Assembly: GCA_025454955.1 (NCBI GenBank) | Contig: JALONL010000013.1 | Location: forward strand, 62,001-126,000 | Length of the DNA stretch: 64,000 nucleotides | Origin: Bacteroidia bacterium | GTDB taxonomy: Bacteria > Bacteroidota > Bacteroidia > Palsa-965 | Reading direction: 5' to 3' | In this document: positions 43,150 to 51,168 of the stretch, in pieces | How the letters are laid out: each line of letters starts with the position of its first letter | How positions within the stretch are numbered: position 1 is the first letter of the stretch | The notes under the pieces: model-generated | Told to the model about the DNA's origin: nothing | Database searches by the model: none | The model's input: only the letters and a program-made list of their open reading frames with translations | Made by a program: the position numbers and the translations under genes

Positions 43150-44358
43150 ATGAACAGGCACGAATTGAAACAGGCAGTGCAGCAGGCTTCGAAAGAATTG
43201 CTGCCGGTGCTCACACAAATACGCCGTCACCTGCACGCCAATCCCGAACTTTCTTTTCAGGAGCATCGCACGGCGGCTTATGTGGAAGCACAGCTCGATG
43301 CGCTTGGCATTGCGTACACGCGCCTTTCGGGCACAGGAGTAGTGGCTTTGATTGAAGGGGCAAGTCCTGCATCCAAAACTATTGCACTTCGTGGCGATAT
43401 GGATGCTTTGCCTATTCAGGAAGCCAACACTGCCGAATATGTTTCTACCGTGCCGGGAGTAATGCACGCCTGCGGGCACGATGTGCATACTACCTGTTTG
43501 CTGGGTGCGGCGCACATTCTGCACAAACTACGCAATGAATTCAGCGGTACGGTCAAGCTCATTTTTCAGCCCGGCGAGGAAGTTTTGCCCGGAGGAGCAT
43601 CGCTCATGATACGCGACGGAGTGCTTGAATCGCCAAAGCCCGAAGCAATTTTTGCACAGCATGTGTTCCCGTCGCTTCCTGCAGGAAAAGTAGGTTTCCG
43701 CAGCGGCATGTACATGGCTTCCACTGATGAGCTGTACATGACAGTAACCGGAAAAGGCGGCCACGCAGCCATGCCAGCCGATTATGTAAACCCGCTGCTC
43801 ATTGCTTCTGCCGTACTGCTTAAACTACAGGAGCAATTTATGACCGCACACACACGCCTGCCGCAAACACACGAATCGCCCACCGTGCTGGCCTTCGGGA
43901 AAATTGACGGTAAAGGAGCCACCAACGTCATTCCCTCCGAAGTAAAACTCGAAGGCACTTTCCGCACCATGAACGAAAGCTGGCGCAAAGAAGCACACGC
44001 ACTCATGAAACGCATTGCTTCCGAAACCGCACAGCAATTCGGCGGCACTTGCGAACTGGACATCAAACACGGCTATCCATTTCTTGTAAATGACGAAGCA
44101 TTAACATCGCGCGCCCGGCTTGCCGCCGAAGATTATCTCGGCAAAGAAAATGTAACCGAACTTAGTTTACGAATGACCGCCGAAGACTTTGCGTTTTTCT
44201 CGCAGCAAATACCTGCGTGTTTTTATCGCCTCGGCACCGCTTCGCCCGACGGGCGTTTCACTCACGGCGTGCATCATCCTAATTTCGATATTGATGAAAC
44301 TGCGCTTGAAACCGGTGCCGGGTTGCTTAGCTGGCTTGTGCTTGACGAATTGAAATGA
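43150..44358 (+). CDS. M20 family amidohydrolase
   Basis: 402 aa from ATG 43150, 5 bp after the previous stop. Metal site: ALRGDMDALP, ACGHDVHTTCL (Cys, His, Asp, His), FQPGEEVLPGGA (Glu pair), and HGVHHPNFDIDE near the end. The lid domain is present in the middle. This is the N-acyl-amino-acid or hippurate hydrolase type; the substrate cannot be read. A hairpin separates it from the convergent AbiEii gene. Confidence 0.93.
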   Translation: MNRHELKQAVQQASKELLPVLTQIRRHLHANPELSFQEHRTAAYVEAQLDALGIAYTRLSGTGVVALIEGASPASKTIALRGDMDALPIQEANTAEYVSTVPGVMHACGHDVHTTCLLGAAHILHKLRNEFSGTVKLIFQPGEEVLPGGASLMIRDGVLESPKPEAIFAQHVFPSLPAGKVGFRSGMYMASTDELYMTVTGKGGHAAMPADYVNPLLIASAVLLKLQEQFMTAHTRLPQTHESPTVLAFGKIDGKGATNVIPSEVKLEGTFRTMNESWRKEAHALMKRIASETAQQFGGTCELDIKHGYPFLVNDEALTSRARLAAEDYLGKENVTELSLRMTAEDFAFFSQQIPACFYRLGTASPDGRFTHGVHHPNFDIDETALETGAGLLSWLVLDELK

Positions 44359-44368
44359 GTAATATGTA

Positions 44369-44429
44369 AGAGAGTAATAAATTGCAAAAAGTAGTGTTCA
44401 GCGCTACCTTTTGCATTTTATTACTCTCT
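44369..44429. terminator. Bidirectional terminator hairpin
   Basis: A long stem built from AGAGAGTAATAAA (44369-44381) and its complement at 44417-44429, extended inward by TTGCAAAA / TTTTGCA. It lies between the convergent amidohydrolase and AbiEii genes. Confidence 0.85.
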
Positions 44430-44437
44430 CCGTTTTT

Positions 44438-45238
44438 TCAACCTTTCATTAGTTTTATCAGTAGTTTATCCCGAACCAGTTCAAATGCTATTGCGGGGTT
44501 GTAATTTTCTTCCGGTCTGAGCAGTGCCCGTGTATCTCCCAGAAATTCATCATCCTGCATCTTCTGCTCAATATTTTTTAGCACCATTTTACCTGTTGGG
44601 GGAATTGCCACGGAATGTTTCATATACACATTGTAGCATTCAATAATTTTATCCGTATCAAGAGCAGGATGATGAGTGATTGCTCTGTACAGATCAAACA
44701 AATCCCTTCCTTTTCGTCTCTGATACAAAGCCCTCAGTTTAGTGCCCAGTAATTCTTCGATGGAGTAGGTTTTTATCTTACATGCGCCATTAAACCATGA
44801 CGATTCAACCGAAAATGGAATTTCATTATGACCATATACAGTGAAGTGTTCGCGGCAATTGGTTTCTACTTTTAGCCGTAATGTTTGTACAGGAGGGAAC
44901 TCTGATTCGAAACGAAATTTAAGCGTGGTGTTGTTTGCCTTTTGCTCTACGGAAGATTTTCCAATAAAAGCAAGTTGCTTTTGTATCCGCTGAACTGTGG
45001 CTTTAATCGGTTCCGGCTTTAACTGAACAAGATCGATGTCTTCGGAGTATCTGGGTTGTGGTTTGAGGAATAATTTATGCAATGCTGTACCGCCTCTGAA
45101 TGCGAGCGAATCATACAGGAATTCATCAGAAAATAATTCTACCAATGCACGACAAATAACAAGATCCTGTTCTACCTGTTCGTTTGTTTGCCACGGTACA
45201 TGATCTGACCACTCGGTAATATAAGCCCTTGGAATCAT
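44438..45238 (-). CDS. abiEii: AbiEii family nucleotidyltransferase toxin (TA module 2)
   Basis: 266 aa. AFRGGTALHKLFLKP and RYSEDIDLVQL are the AbiEii signature (GG-T-x-L-x-K and S-x-D-x-D); LRLKVETN and a later SIEELLGTKLRALYQRRKGRDLFDLY complete the fold. The toxin half of type IV toxin-antitoxin systems; AbiE systems can abort phage infection. It starts 2 bp after the AbiEi stop. Confidence 0.93.
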   Translation of the reverse strand: MIPRAYITEWSDHVPWQTNEQVEQDLVICRALVELFSDEFLYDSLAFRGGTALHKLFLKPQPRYSEDIDLVQLKPEPIKATVQRIQKQLAFIGKSSVEQKANNTTLKFRFESEFPPVQTLRLKVETNCREHFTVYGHNEIPFSVESSWFNGACKIKTYSIEELLGTKLRALYQRRKGRDLFDLYRAITHHPALDTDKIIECYNVYMKHSVAIPPTGKMVLKNIEQKMQDDEFLGDTRALLRPEENYNPAIAFELVRDKLLIKLMKG

Positions 45239-45240
45239 AG

Positions 45241-46053
45241 TTATATTTCAATAGTAACATTTACAATTACTTTCCATCGGTTTCCTGAACGATAGCCTTT
45301 TGTTTTGCCTGATGCTTTAAGAGGAATACGATAAATTCCTTTTTTACTGCGAACCAGTGTTTTGTAGAGTGCATCTGCCAGCCTGGGTTTTTCCAGCACT
45401 TCCTCAAGCAAATATCCAAGTCGCTGAACTACTGAAGCCGGATGGCTTTTTACCCATTTAACAGTAAACAACCCGGTTTTAAATTGTGTGCAAAGCTCTG
45501 AGATCACTTCGGTAACTCTGTTCATGCCGCCAATACTAGCTGAATGATGAATCAAATCCAAGGCTGTTTCCAGTGGTGTGGAGACATTCATATAGCCGCT
45601 TTCGGTTTTGACCTTTGTATACATTTCGCTTGAAATTTTCATTTTCCCGGAGTAGTTAATCCGCAGCCCCTTTTTTGTTGTACTGCGTAATGCCGGAAAT
45701 ACAGTAGTTACAAAAAACTCCTGAGGCTGTTGGTGGCCGGCCCCGTGATAAGCTGCCGCACTCAGTAAACTCACGTAATACGGCCGGTTTAACGATTTCA
45801 TCAAATCATCAATAAACAGTGACGGCGGCAGTATTTTTTTTGATCTGTACTGAGGGACAACTATAATATAGAAGCCTTTATGAAACGACAGAATTTTACC
45901 CTTTTCAGTTAACCGTATAAGTGCAAACTTGATAGCCGTTTGTGAAAAGCCGGATAATGATTTCCTGATATTATCAAGTGTAAAGCAGTATCTCCCTTTC
46001 GAAAGTTGTTCTGTAATCCAATTCTCAACAGATTTTTTCTGAGCTGTTTGCAT
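45241..46053 (-). CDS. abiEi: AbiEi family antitoxin (TA module 2)
   Basis: 270 aa. An N-terminal winged helix (ALIRLTEKGKILSFHKGFYI) and the AbiEi body: PPSLFIDDLM, YYVSLLSAAAYHGAGHQQPQ and ETALDLIHHSASIGG. It represses its own operon and counteracts AbiEii. Repeats before the start could be its operator. Confidence 0.93.
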   Translation of the reverse strand: MQTAQKKSVENWITEQLSKGRYCFTLDNIRKSLSGFSQTAIKFALIRLTEKGKILSFHKGFYIIVVPQYRSKKILPPSLFIDDLMKSLNRPYYVSLLSAAAYHGAGHQQPQEFFVTTVFPALRSTTKKGLRINYSGKMKISSEMYTKVKTESGYMNVSTPLETALDLIHHSASIGGMNRVTEVISELCTQFKTGLFTVKWVKSHPASVVQRLGYLLEEVLEKPRLADALYKTLVRSKKGIYRIPLKASGKTKGYRSGNRWKVIVNVTIEI

Positions 46054-46059
46054 GAAAGT

Positions 46060-46109
46060 AATATTTTACTAAAAGTAGTAATTATCGCTACTTTTCACAA
46101 TATTTTACT
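46060..46109 (-). promoter_or_regulatory. Operator-like repeats upstream of abiEi
   Basis: An inverted repeat (AAAAGTAG at 46071-46078, CTACTTTT at 46088-46095, 9-bp spacer) is flanked by direct repeats AATATTTTACT at 46060-46070 and 46099-46109. AbiEi proteins are known to bind inverted repeats at their own promoter, so this is the probable site. Confidence 0.65.
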
Positions 46110-46216
46110 TTTTTATTTCTTGTGACTTATTACCCTGCTCTTCCTTATGCCGGGGCAGCAATCTTCCAACCCTGGGCTTTTGCGTACCTTTATGCACCAA
46201 TAACAGTCTTTTTTCA

Positions 46217-46882
46217 GTGAAATTTCTCGGAAACGTTACCCCCACATCGCTCACACCCGAACAACAGCACGAACTGGATGCAGGAAGGCTGCTGCCCATT
46301 ATGGAAGAGTTTTATACCATTCAGGGAGAAGGGTTTCATACGGGCAAGGCGGCCTATTTTATTCGTCTTGGGGGATGTGATGTGGGCTGCCACTGGTGCG
46401 ATGTGAAGGAAAGCTGGGATGCCAGCGCACACCCGCTGACTCCGGCCGACAGCATTGTGGAAAACGCCCTTCGCCATCCGGCCAAAGCGGTGGTGGTGAC
46501 CGGCGGTGAACCTTCGGCATTTCAGCTCGATTACCTGACTTCGAAGCTCCGCGAAAACGGAATTGCCACATTTATTGAAACTTCCGGAGCCTATCCGCTC
46601 ACCGGAACTTGGGACTGGGTTTGTCTTTCGCCCAAAAAAACAAGCCCGCCCCGGCCCGATAATTACAAAAAGGCACACGAATTGAAGGTAATCGTATTCA
46701 ATAACGATGATTTCAGATGGGCCGAGGAAAATGCGGCACAGGTTCCGGACAATTGTATGCTGTTTTTACAGCCCGAATGGAGCCGCGCCGAACGCATGAT
46801 GCCTCAGCTTGTCGATTACGTGATGCAGCATCCGAAATGGAATATGTCGCTGCAAACACATAAATACATGCACATACCCTGA
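46217..46882 (+). CDS. queE: 7-carboxy-7-deazaguanine synthase
   Basis: 221 aa, start GTG 46217. Radical SAM protein with the cluster site GGCDVGCHWCD (Cys54, Cys58, Cys61), the SAM-binding VVTGGEPSAF, and the substrate region around FYTIQGEGFHTG. The CxxxCxxC spacing and length fit QueE, which contracts carboxy-tetrahydropterin to 7-carboxy-7-deazaguanine in queuosine synthesis. No other que gene is nearby. It is 1 bp upstream of the PorE-like gene. Confidence 0.93.
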   Translation: MKFLGNVTPTSLTPEQQHELDAGRLLPIMEEFYTIQGEGFHTGKAAYFIRLGGCDVGCHWCDVKESWDASAHPLTPADSIVENALRHPAKAVVVTGGEPSAFQLDYLTSKLRENGIATFIETSGAYPLTGTWDWVCLSPKKTSPPRPDNYKKAHELKVIVFNNDDFRWAEENAAQVPDNCMLFLQPEWSRAERMMPQLVDYVMQHPKWNMSLQTHKYMHIP

Positions 46883-46883
46883 T

Positions 46884-48848
46884 ATGGTAAAACGTCTTTT
46901 CATCCTTCTTGCAGCAATTGCCGGCATATTTACCTCGTGCCGCGCCCAGCCGCTTTCCACAACCAACAAAAAGGCCGAGAAAGCATTCCGCCTGGCCCAG
47001 CAATATCGTGATGCCTATAAATATGATGAGGCATTGAAAGAAATTGCCAAAGCCACGGAAGCCGACCCGACTTTTGCCGAGCCTTACATTCTCAAAGCCA
47101 ACATTCACGGCGAACGCAGGCAGTGGGCCGAGTGTGCCGATGCATTCAACAAAGCGTTTGCGGTAAATCCCAATGTAAGCTCGTACAGCTATTTCGACTG
47201 TGCCACCGTAGAAATGAAAGTAGGCCGCTATGCCGATGCCCGCAAACATTTTCAGGAATTCATAAACCGCAAACCGCCCGGTGTAAAGCAATCTTATTTC
47301 GACAAAGCCGAAACGGGCATTGCCTCCTGCAATTTTGCCGAAAAAGCCATGGCCAGCCCCGTGCCGTTTAATCCGGTAAATGCAGGCAACGGCATAAACG
47401 CTACCGACTGCGAATACTTCCCCAACATTACCGCCGATGAATCCATGTTCCTCTTCACCCGCAACAGCCGCAAAGCCGATGATACAGGCGTAATGCGCGT
47501 GAGTCAGGAAGATTTCTTCGTAAGCTACCGCAACAATGGCGGCGAGTGGAGCGTAGCCACCGGACTCAGCCCGATGGTAAACTCGGAACGAAACGAAGGA
47601 GCGCCAAGTCTTTCGCCAGACGGACGTTTCCTCTTTTTCGCTGCCTGCGAAGAATACGGCGACTACGGCAACGGCCGTATGGGCTTCGGAAGCTGCGATA
47701 TTTTCTTTACCAAGAAAGTAAACGGGCAGTGGACACGCGCTGCCAATGTAGGTGCACCGCTCAACACCCGCCACTGGGAATCGCAGCCCTCGTTTTCATC
47801 AGACGGCAAAACGCTTTACTTCGTAAGCAACCGCCCCGGCGGCTTTGGCGACGGAGATATATGGATGAGCCAACTACAGCCCGACAATACGTGGAGCCAG
47901 CCCGTAAACCTGGGCGATGTAATTAACACACCCGGCCGCGAAGAAGGCGTATTCATTCACTCCGACAACCAGACACTGTATTTCGCCTCCAACGGCCACG
48001 TCGGCATGGGTGGTCTTGATCTTTACGTATCGCGCCGTATGCCCGACGGCAACTGGGGCAAGCCCGAAAACATCGGCTATCCCATCAATACATTCAAAGA
48101 CGAAAGCGGATTGATTGTAAACAGCAAAGGTGAGTACGCCTACTTCTCGTCAGACCGCGAGGGCACGTTGGGTTGCGAAGATATTTACATGTTTGAGCTT
48201 CCCAAGAGTGCGCAGCCTGTGCAGGTAACCTACATGAAAGGGAAGGTATTTAACAAACGCACCAACAAACCGCTTGGTGCGGCATTCGAACTGATTGACC
48301 TTGAAACGGGCGTTACAGTGGCTTCTTCGGTTTCCGATCCGGTTTCGGGCGAGTTTCTGGTGTGCATTCCGGTGAATAAAAACTATGCATTGAATGTAAG
48401 CAGTCCCGGCTATCTGTTTTTCTCCGAAACCTTTCAACTCAAAGCCTCGGCCGAACCCGGAAAACCGGTGCGGCGCGATGTGCCGATGCAACCCATTGAA
48501 GTGGGCGGAACAGTGCCGCTCAACAACGTATTCTTCGAAACAGATAAGTTTGATTTGCGGCCCGAGTCGAAAGTGGAACTCGATAAACTCATTGCTTTCC
48601 TCAATGCCAATCCGAACATGCGCATCGAACTGGGCGGGCATACTGATAATGTAGGTTCATCGGCGGCCAACCTTACGCTTTCGCAAAACCGCGCCAAAGC
48701 CGTGCTCAATTATCTGGTCAAAGGCGGCATCGACGCATCGCGCCTTACCAGCAAAGGCTACGGCGATACCAAGCCCAAAGTGCCCAACGATACGCCAGAA
48801 AACAGGCAGCTTAATCGCCGCACCGAGTTTACGGTGCTGTCAATTTAA
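46884..48848 (+). CDS. PorE-like lipoprotein (TPR, propeller, CRD, OmpA)
   Basis: 654 aa. Signal helix and FTSCRAQ lipobox. Residues 25-145 are TPR helices (YDEALKEIAKATEADP), 160-445 are PD40 propeller blades (GAPSLSPDGRFLFFAA, SQPSFSSDGKTLYFVS), 448-535 a carboxypeptidase-regulatory-like domain (YMKGKVFNKRTNKPLGAAFE), and 540-654 an OmpA domain (NVFFETDKFDL, GGHTDNVGSS, LNRRTEF). This exact order is that of PorE, the T9SS lipoprotein that binds peptidoglycan. Bacteroidota carry several paralogues, so the true PorE identity is not certain. Confidence 0.9.
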   Translation: MVKRLFILLAAIAGIFTSCRAQPLSTTNKKAEKAFRLAQQYRDAYKYDEALKEIAKATEADPTFAEPYILKANIHGERRQWAECADAFNKAFAVNPNVSSYSYFDCATVEMKVGRYADARKHFQEFINRKPPGVKQSYFDKAETGIASCNFAEKAMASPVPFNPVNAGNGINATDCEYFPNITADESMFLFTRNSRKADDTGVMRVSQEDFFVSYRNNGGEWSVATGLSPMVNSERNEGAPSLSPDGRFLFFAACEEYGDYGNGRMGFGSCDIFFTKKVNGQWTRAANVGAPLNTRHWESQPSFSSDGKTLYFVSNRPGGFGDGDIWMSQLQPDNTWSQPVNLGDVINTPGREEGVFIHSDNQTLYFASNGHVGMGGLDLYVSRRMPDGNWGKPENIGYPINTFKDESGLIVNSKGEYAYFSSDREGTLGCEDIYMFELPKSAQPVQVTYMKGKVFNKRTNKPLGAAFELIDLETGVTVASSVSDPVSGEFLVCIPVNKNYALNVSSPGYLFFSETFQLKASAEPGKPVRRDVPMQPIEVGGTVPLNNVFFETDKFDLRPESKVELDKLIAFLNANPNMRIELGGHTDNVGSSAANLTLSQNRAKAVLNYLVKGGIDASRLTSKGYGDTKPKVPNDTPENRQLNRRTEFTVLSI

Positions 48849-48859
48849 ACCTGCAGCTT

Positions 48860-49633
48860 ATGTCGGTTTGGTTCAGAGTAAAGGCATGGCTGAAATACAA
48901 GCGCAATGCTAAAAACCGGCATGGTGTGCATTCGCCGTTTGTGTATGCACTCAACGAAAAAGTATTTCCGCCACAGCCCGCGCATAATTTCAATGGTCAT
49001 GCCGCCGAAGCCTGGCGCACACTCTGCCTGAACAACCACGATACGATTGAGATAAGCGATTTCGGCACTGGCAATTCAGGCCCGCGCGTGGTAGCCGATA
49101 TTGCGCGCAAAGCTGCAAAGTCGCCGCGTGCTGCGCAGTTTCTGCACCGGCTGGTGGCACATTTTTCGCCCGCAACCATGCTCGAACTCGGCACTTCGCT
49201 GGGCATTACCACACTTTACCAGCAAAGTGCGGCACCGGTGGCAAAGTTTATTACCATTGAAGGCTGTCCGCAAACGGCTGCACTGGCACAATCGGTTTTT
49301 ACCTCACAAAATCTTCACATCGAACTCCGCACCGGTACGTTTGAAAACGAACTCCTGCCTGCGCTCCACACGCTAAAGCGTGTGGACTATGTGTATTTTG
49401 ATGGCAACCACCGCAGGCAACCCACACTTGATTATTTTCAAACCTGCCTGCCGTTTGCGCACGAAAATTCAGTGTTTGTGTTTGATGATATTCATTGGTC
49501 GGCCGATATGGAAGCGGCCTGGGAAGAAATAAAAGCGCATCCGCAGGTTACGGTAACAATTGATGTGTTTGATTTTGGTCTGGTATTTTTCAGGAAAGGG
49601 CAGGTGAAAGAAGATTTTGTAATAGGGTGGTAA
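48860..49633 (+). CDS. Class I SAM-dependent methyltransferase
   Basis: 257 aa. The SAM loop is MLELGTSLGITTLY near residue 112; FITIEGCPQTA and DYVYFDGNHR fit an O-methyltransferase-type Rossmann fold. A basic N-terminal 70 residues precede the fold. The substrate is unknown. It follows the PorE-like gene by 11 bp. Confidence 0.82.
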   Translation: MSVWFRVKAWLKYKRNAKNRHGVHSPFVYALNEKVFPPQPAHNFNGHAAEAWRTLCLNNHDTIEISDFGTGNSGPRVVADIARKAAKSPRAAQFLHRLVAHFSPATMLELGTSLGITTLYQQSAAPVAKFITIEGCPQTAALAQSVFTSQNLHIELRTGTFENELLPALHTLKRVDYVYFDGNHRRQPTLDYFQTCLPFAHENSVFVFDDIHWSADMEAAWEEIKAHPQVTVTIDVFDFGLVFFRKGQVKEDFVIGW

Positions 49634-49646
49634 TGTATAAAAACAA

Positions 49647-49677
49647 AAACGGCTTCGCCGCTAAGACGAAACCGTTT
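49647..49677 (-). terminator. Terminator, cassette copy 3
   Basis: Same hairpin as copies 1 and 2, with one mismatch in the stem; the minus-strand T-run (GTTTTTGTTTT) follows. It may also end the convergent methyltransferase transcript. Confidence 0.85.
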
Positions 49678-49702
49678 CAGGGGATGTAGCCCTGACCAGA
49701 AA

Positions 49703-50026
49703 TCAGCGCTGTGTAAAATCAATTTTTACCATATAAACTGCTCCGGGAGTAACAGGTGCGTTGTGTACATAAAACTTGTTGAGACGCTCGGTTACTGCCT
49801 GTTTCTGTGCTTCGGTGGTGGCATCGCAGCTTTGGATATTGATTTGTCCGTTACCGTCGATGGTGAAGGTTACTACGGCTAGGCCTGCACCTAATTGTGC
49901 TTTTTCGGCAGCGCTAAAACCGAGGCGGTTGTTGATGCGTTTCATCAGATCGCGGTTGCCGTTGTTGGCAGCGGCGGTGAAGGTGAAACCGAGCAGGAGG
50001 GCGAAGATAAGTACGAGCTTTTTCAT
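49703..50026 (-). CDS. Small secreted protein, cassette copy 3 (inverted)
   Basis: 107 aa from ATG 50026. It differs from copies 1 and 2 at only four residues (conservative L/I, V/L, N/S and I/V). Same signal peptide and same C-terminal DFTQR. It is 15.5 kb away and in opposite orientation. Function unknown. Confidence 0.8.
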   Translation of the reverse strand: MKKLVLIFALLLGFTFTAAANNGNRDLMKRINNRLGFSAAEKAQLGAGLAVVTFTIDGNGQINIQSCDATTEAQKQAVTERLNKFYVHNAPVTPGAVYMVKIDFTQR

Positions 50027-50072
50027 GGTGCAGCGTTTTTTGAGTGTGGTGTAGTTGTTGGTGAGTTTCATG

Positions 50073-50105
50073 AATAAGACGGTTGTGGGTTACCTGTTTG
50101 TTACA
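50073..50105 (-). promoter_or_regulatory. Putative ECF-sigma promoter, cassette copy 3
   Basis: On the minus strand TGTAAC (50105-50100) and CGTCTTATT (from 50081) are again separated by 18 bp. Confidence 0.55.
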
Positions 50106-50177
50106 GATTGGAATAAACTTTTTTTAGAAACACCTATTTCTTTATTCCGAAACTCAATAATGGCGGCAGTTAAGGGC

Positions 50178-50209
50178 AAAAAAGTGCCCGGTCATTTCCT
50201 GCCGGGCAC
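50178..50209 (-). terminator. Terminator of the CPBP protease gene
   Basis: On the minus strand the stem GTGCCCGG (50209-50202) pairs with 50191-50184, followed by TTTTTTG. Confidence 0.85.
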
Positions 50210-50253
50210 CCGCCTTCATGCGCGAAGTTGAAACTCACCGCTGCACGAAAATT

Positions 50254-50976
50254 TTATATCATGGTTACAAGCGTACCGAAGAAGTTGCAGAAATTATGCG
50301 ATAGCCATGCCAGTAATATGCTGCGGCTTTTCCATGTAATCCATCCCCATATATATCCACCCAAACCTGTCATCAGGAAAAACAGCGGTTCGAAACTCAG
50401 CGAGTAATCCGTATTAAGTCTGAATGCGTGAACAAAACCAAACAACACGGCTGTGATGAGCACAGACGGATTACCTAAAAATCTTATTTGTGGCTTTAGC
50501 GTGGAAAGTAACAATGCCAGTAGTACGCCTCTGAACATGAGTTCTTCTTCTGTGGAAGGCATGGTAAGCTCGAAAAACAATGTTTCATTATCCCAGTCTG
50601 AACGTCCCATGAAATAAGTAAGCACAATTGAAAATACCGTAAGCGCAGCAGCAGTAATTACGGTAACTTTCACATTACTCCGTTCCTGTTTAAGTGTGAG
50701 AAAATAATTTTCCGAAAAATAGTTCTTGAATAATAAAACAGAAATTACACCTGTCAGGATACCCAATATTTTTCCATCCCAGTTCCAGTTTGCCCCAATA
50801 AAATCGAAGGCAGGCACGTAATAGGGCAGACTCAGTGCAAGCTGATTGATAAGATAAAGCACCGAAAAAAGACCTAATCTGAGGTAATTTTTCCGGCTTC
50901 GGTCCTTCATAAGCCAGAGTGCGAGTGGCAATACCACAGCAAGATGGATCAGAAGTTCGAGAAAAGATTTTAGCAT
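50254..50976 (-). CDS. CPBP family intramembrane metalloprotease
   Basis: 240 aa with about seven helices. The CPBP/CAAX (Rce1-like) motifs are present: EEExxxRG at 143-150, FGFVHAF with His183, and WLSHNFCNF with His227 and Asn228. Bacterial members cleave peptides or mature bacteriocins, or have unknown roles. The gene is AT-rich compared with its neighbours. Confidence 0.88.
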   Translation of the reverse strand: MLKSFLELLIHLAVVLPLALWLMKDRSRKNYLRLGLFSVLYLINQLALSLPYYVPAFDFIGANWNWDGKILGILTGVISVLLFKNYFSENYFLTLKQERSNVKVTVITAAALTVFSIVLTYFMGRSDWDNETLFFELTMPSTEEELMFRGVLLALLLSTLKPQIRFLGNPSVLITAVLFGFVHAFRLNTDYSLSFEPLFFLMTGLGGYIWGWITWKSRSILLAWLSHNFCNFFGTLVTMI

Positions 50977-51168
50977 GAGAAATCAATTTTAAGTGCTAAT
51001 CAACGGATGCACTTTAGATGAATAAATGATTTCAGGATATGACGGTTGAGGGTATAGGGTATGTTACAGGTGATGCAGTTTTTTTTATAAACGGTTTTGT
51101 TTGCTTACGGGCAAAGGCTTTTGCGCAAAAAAATGGCTGTATATTGCACCTTCTAAAGACATATCTAA

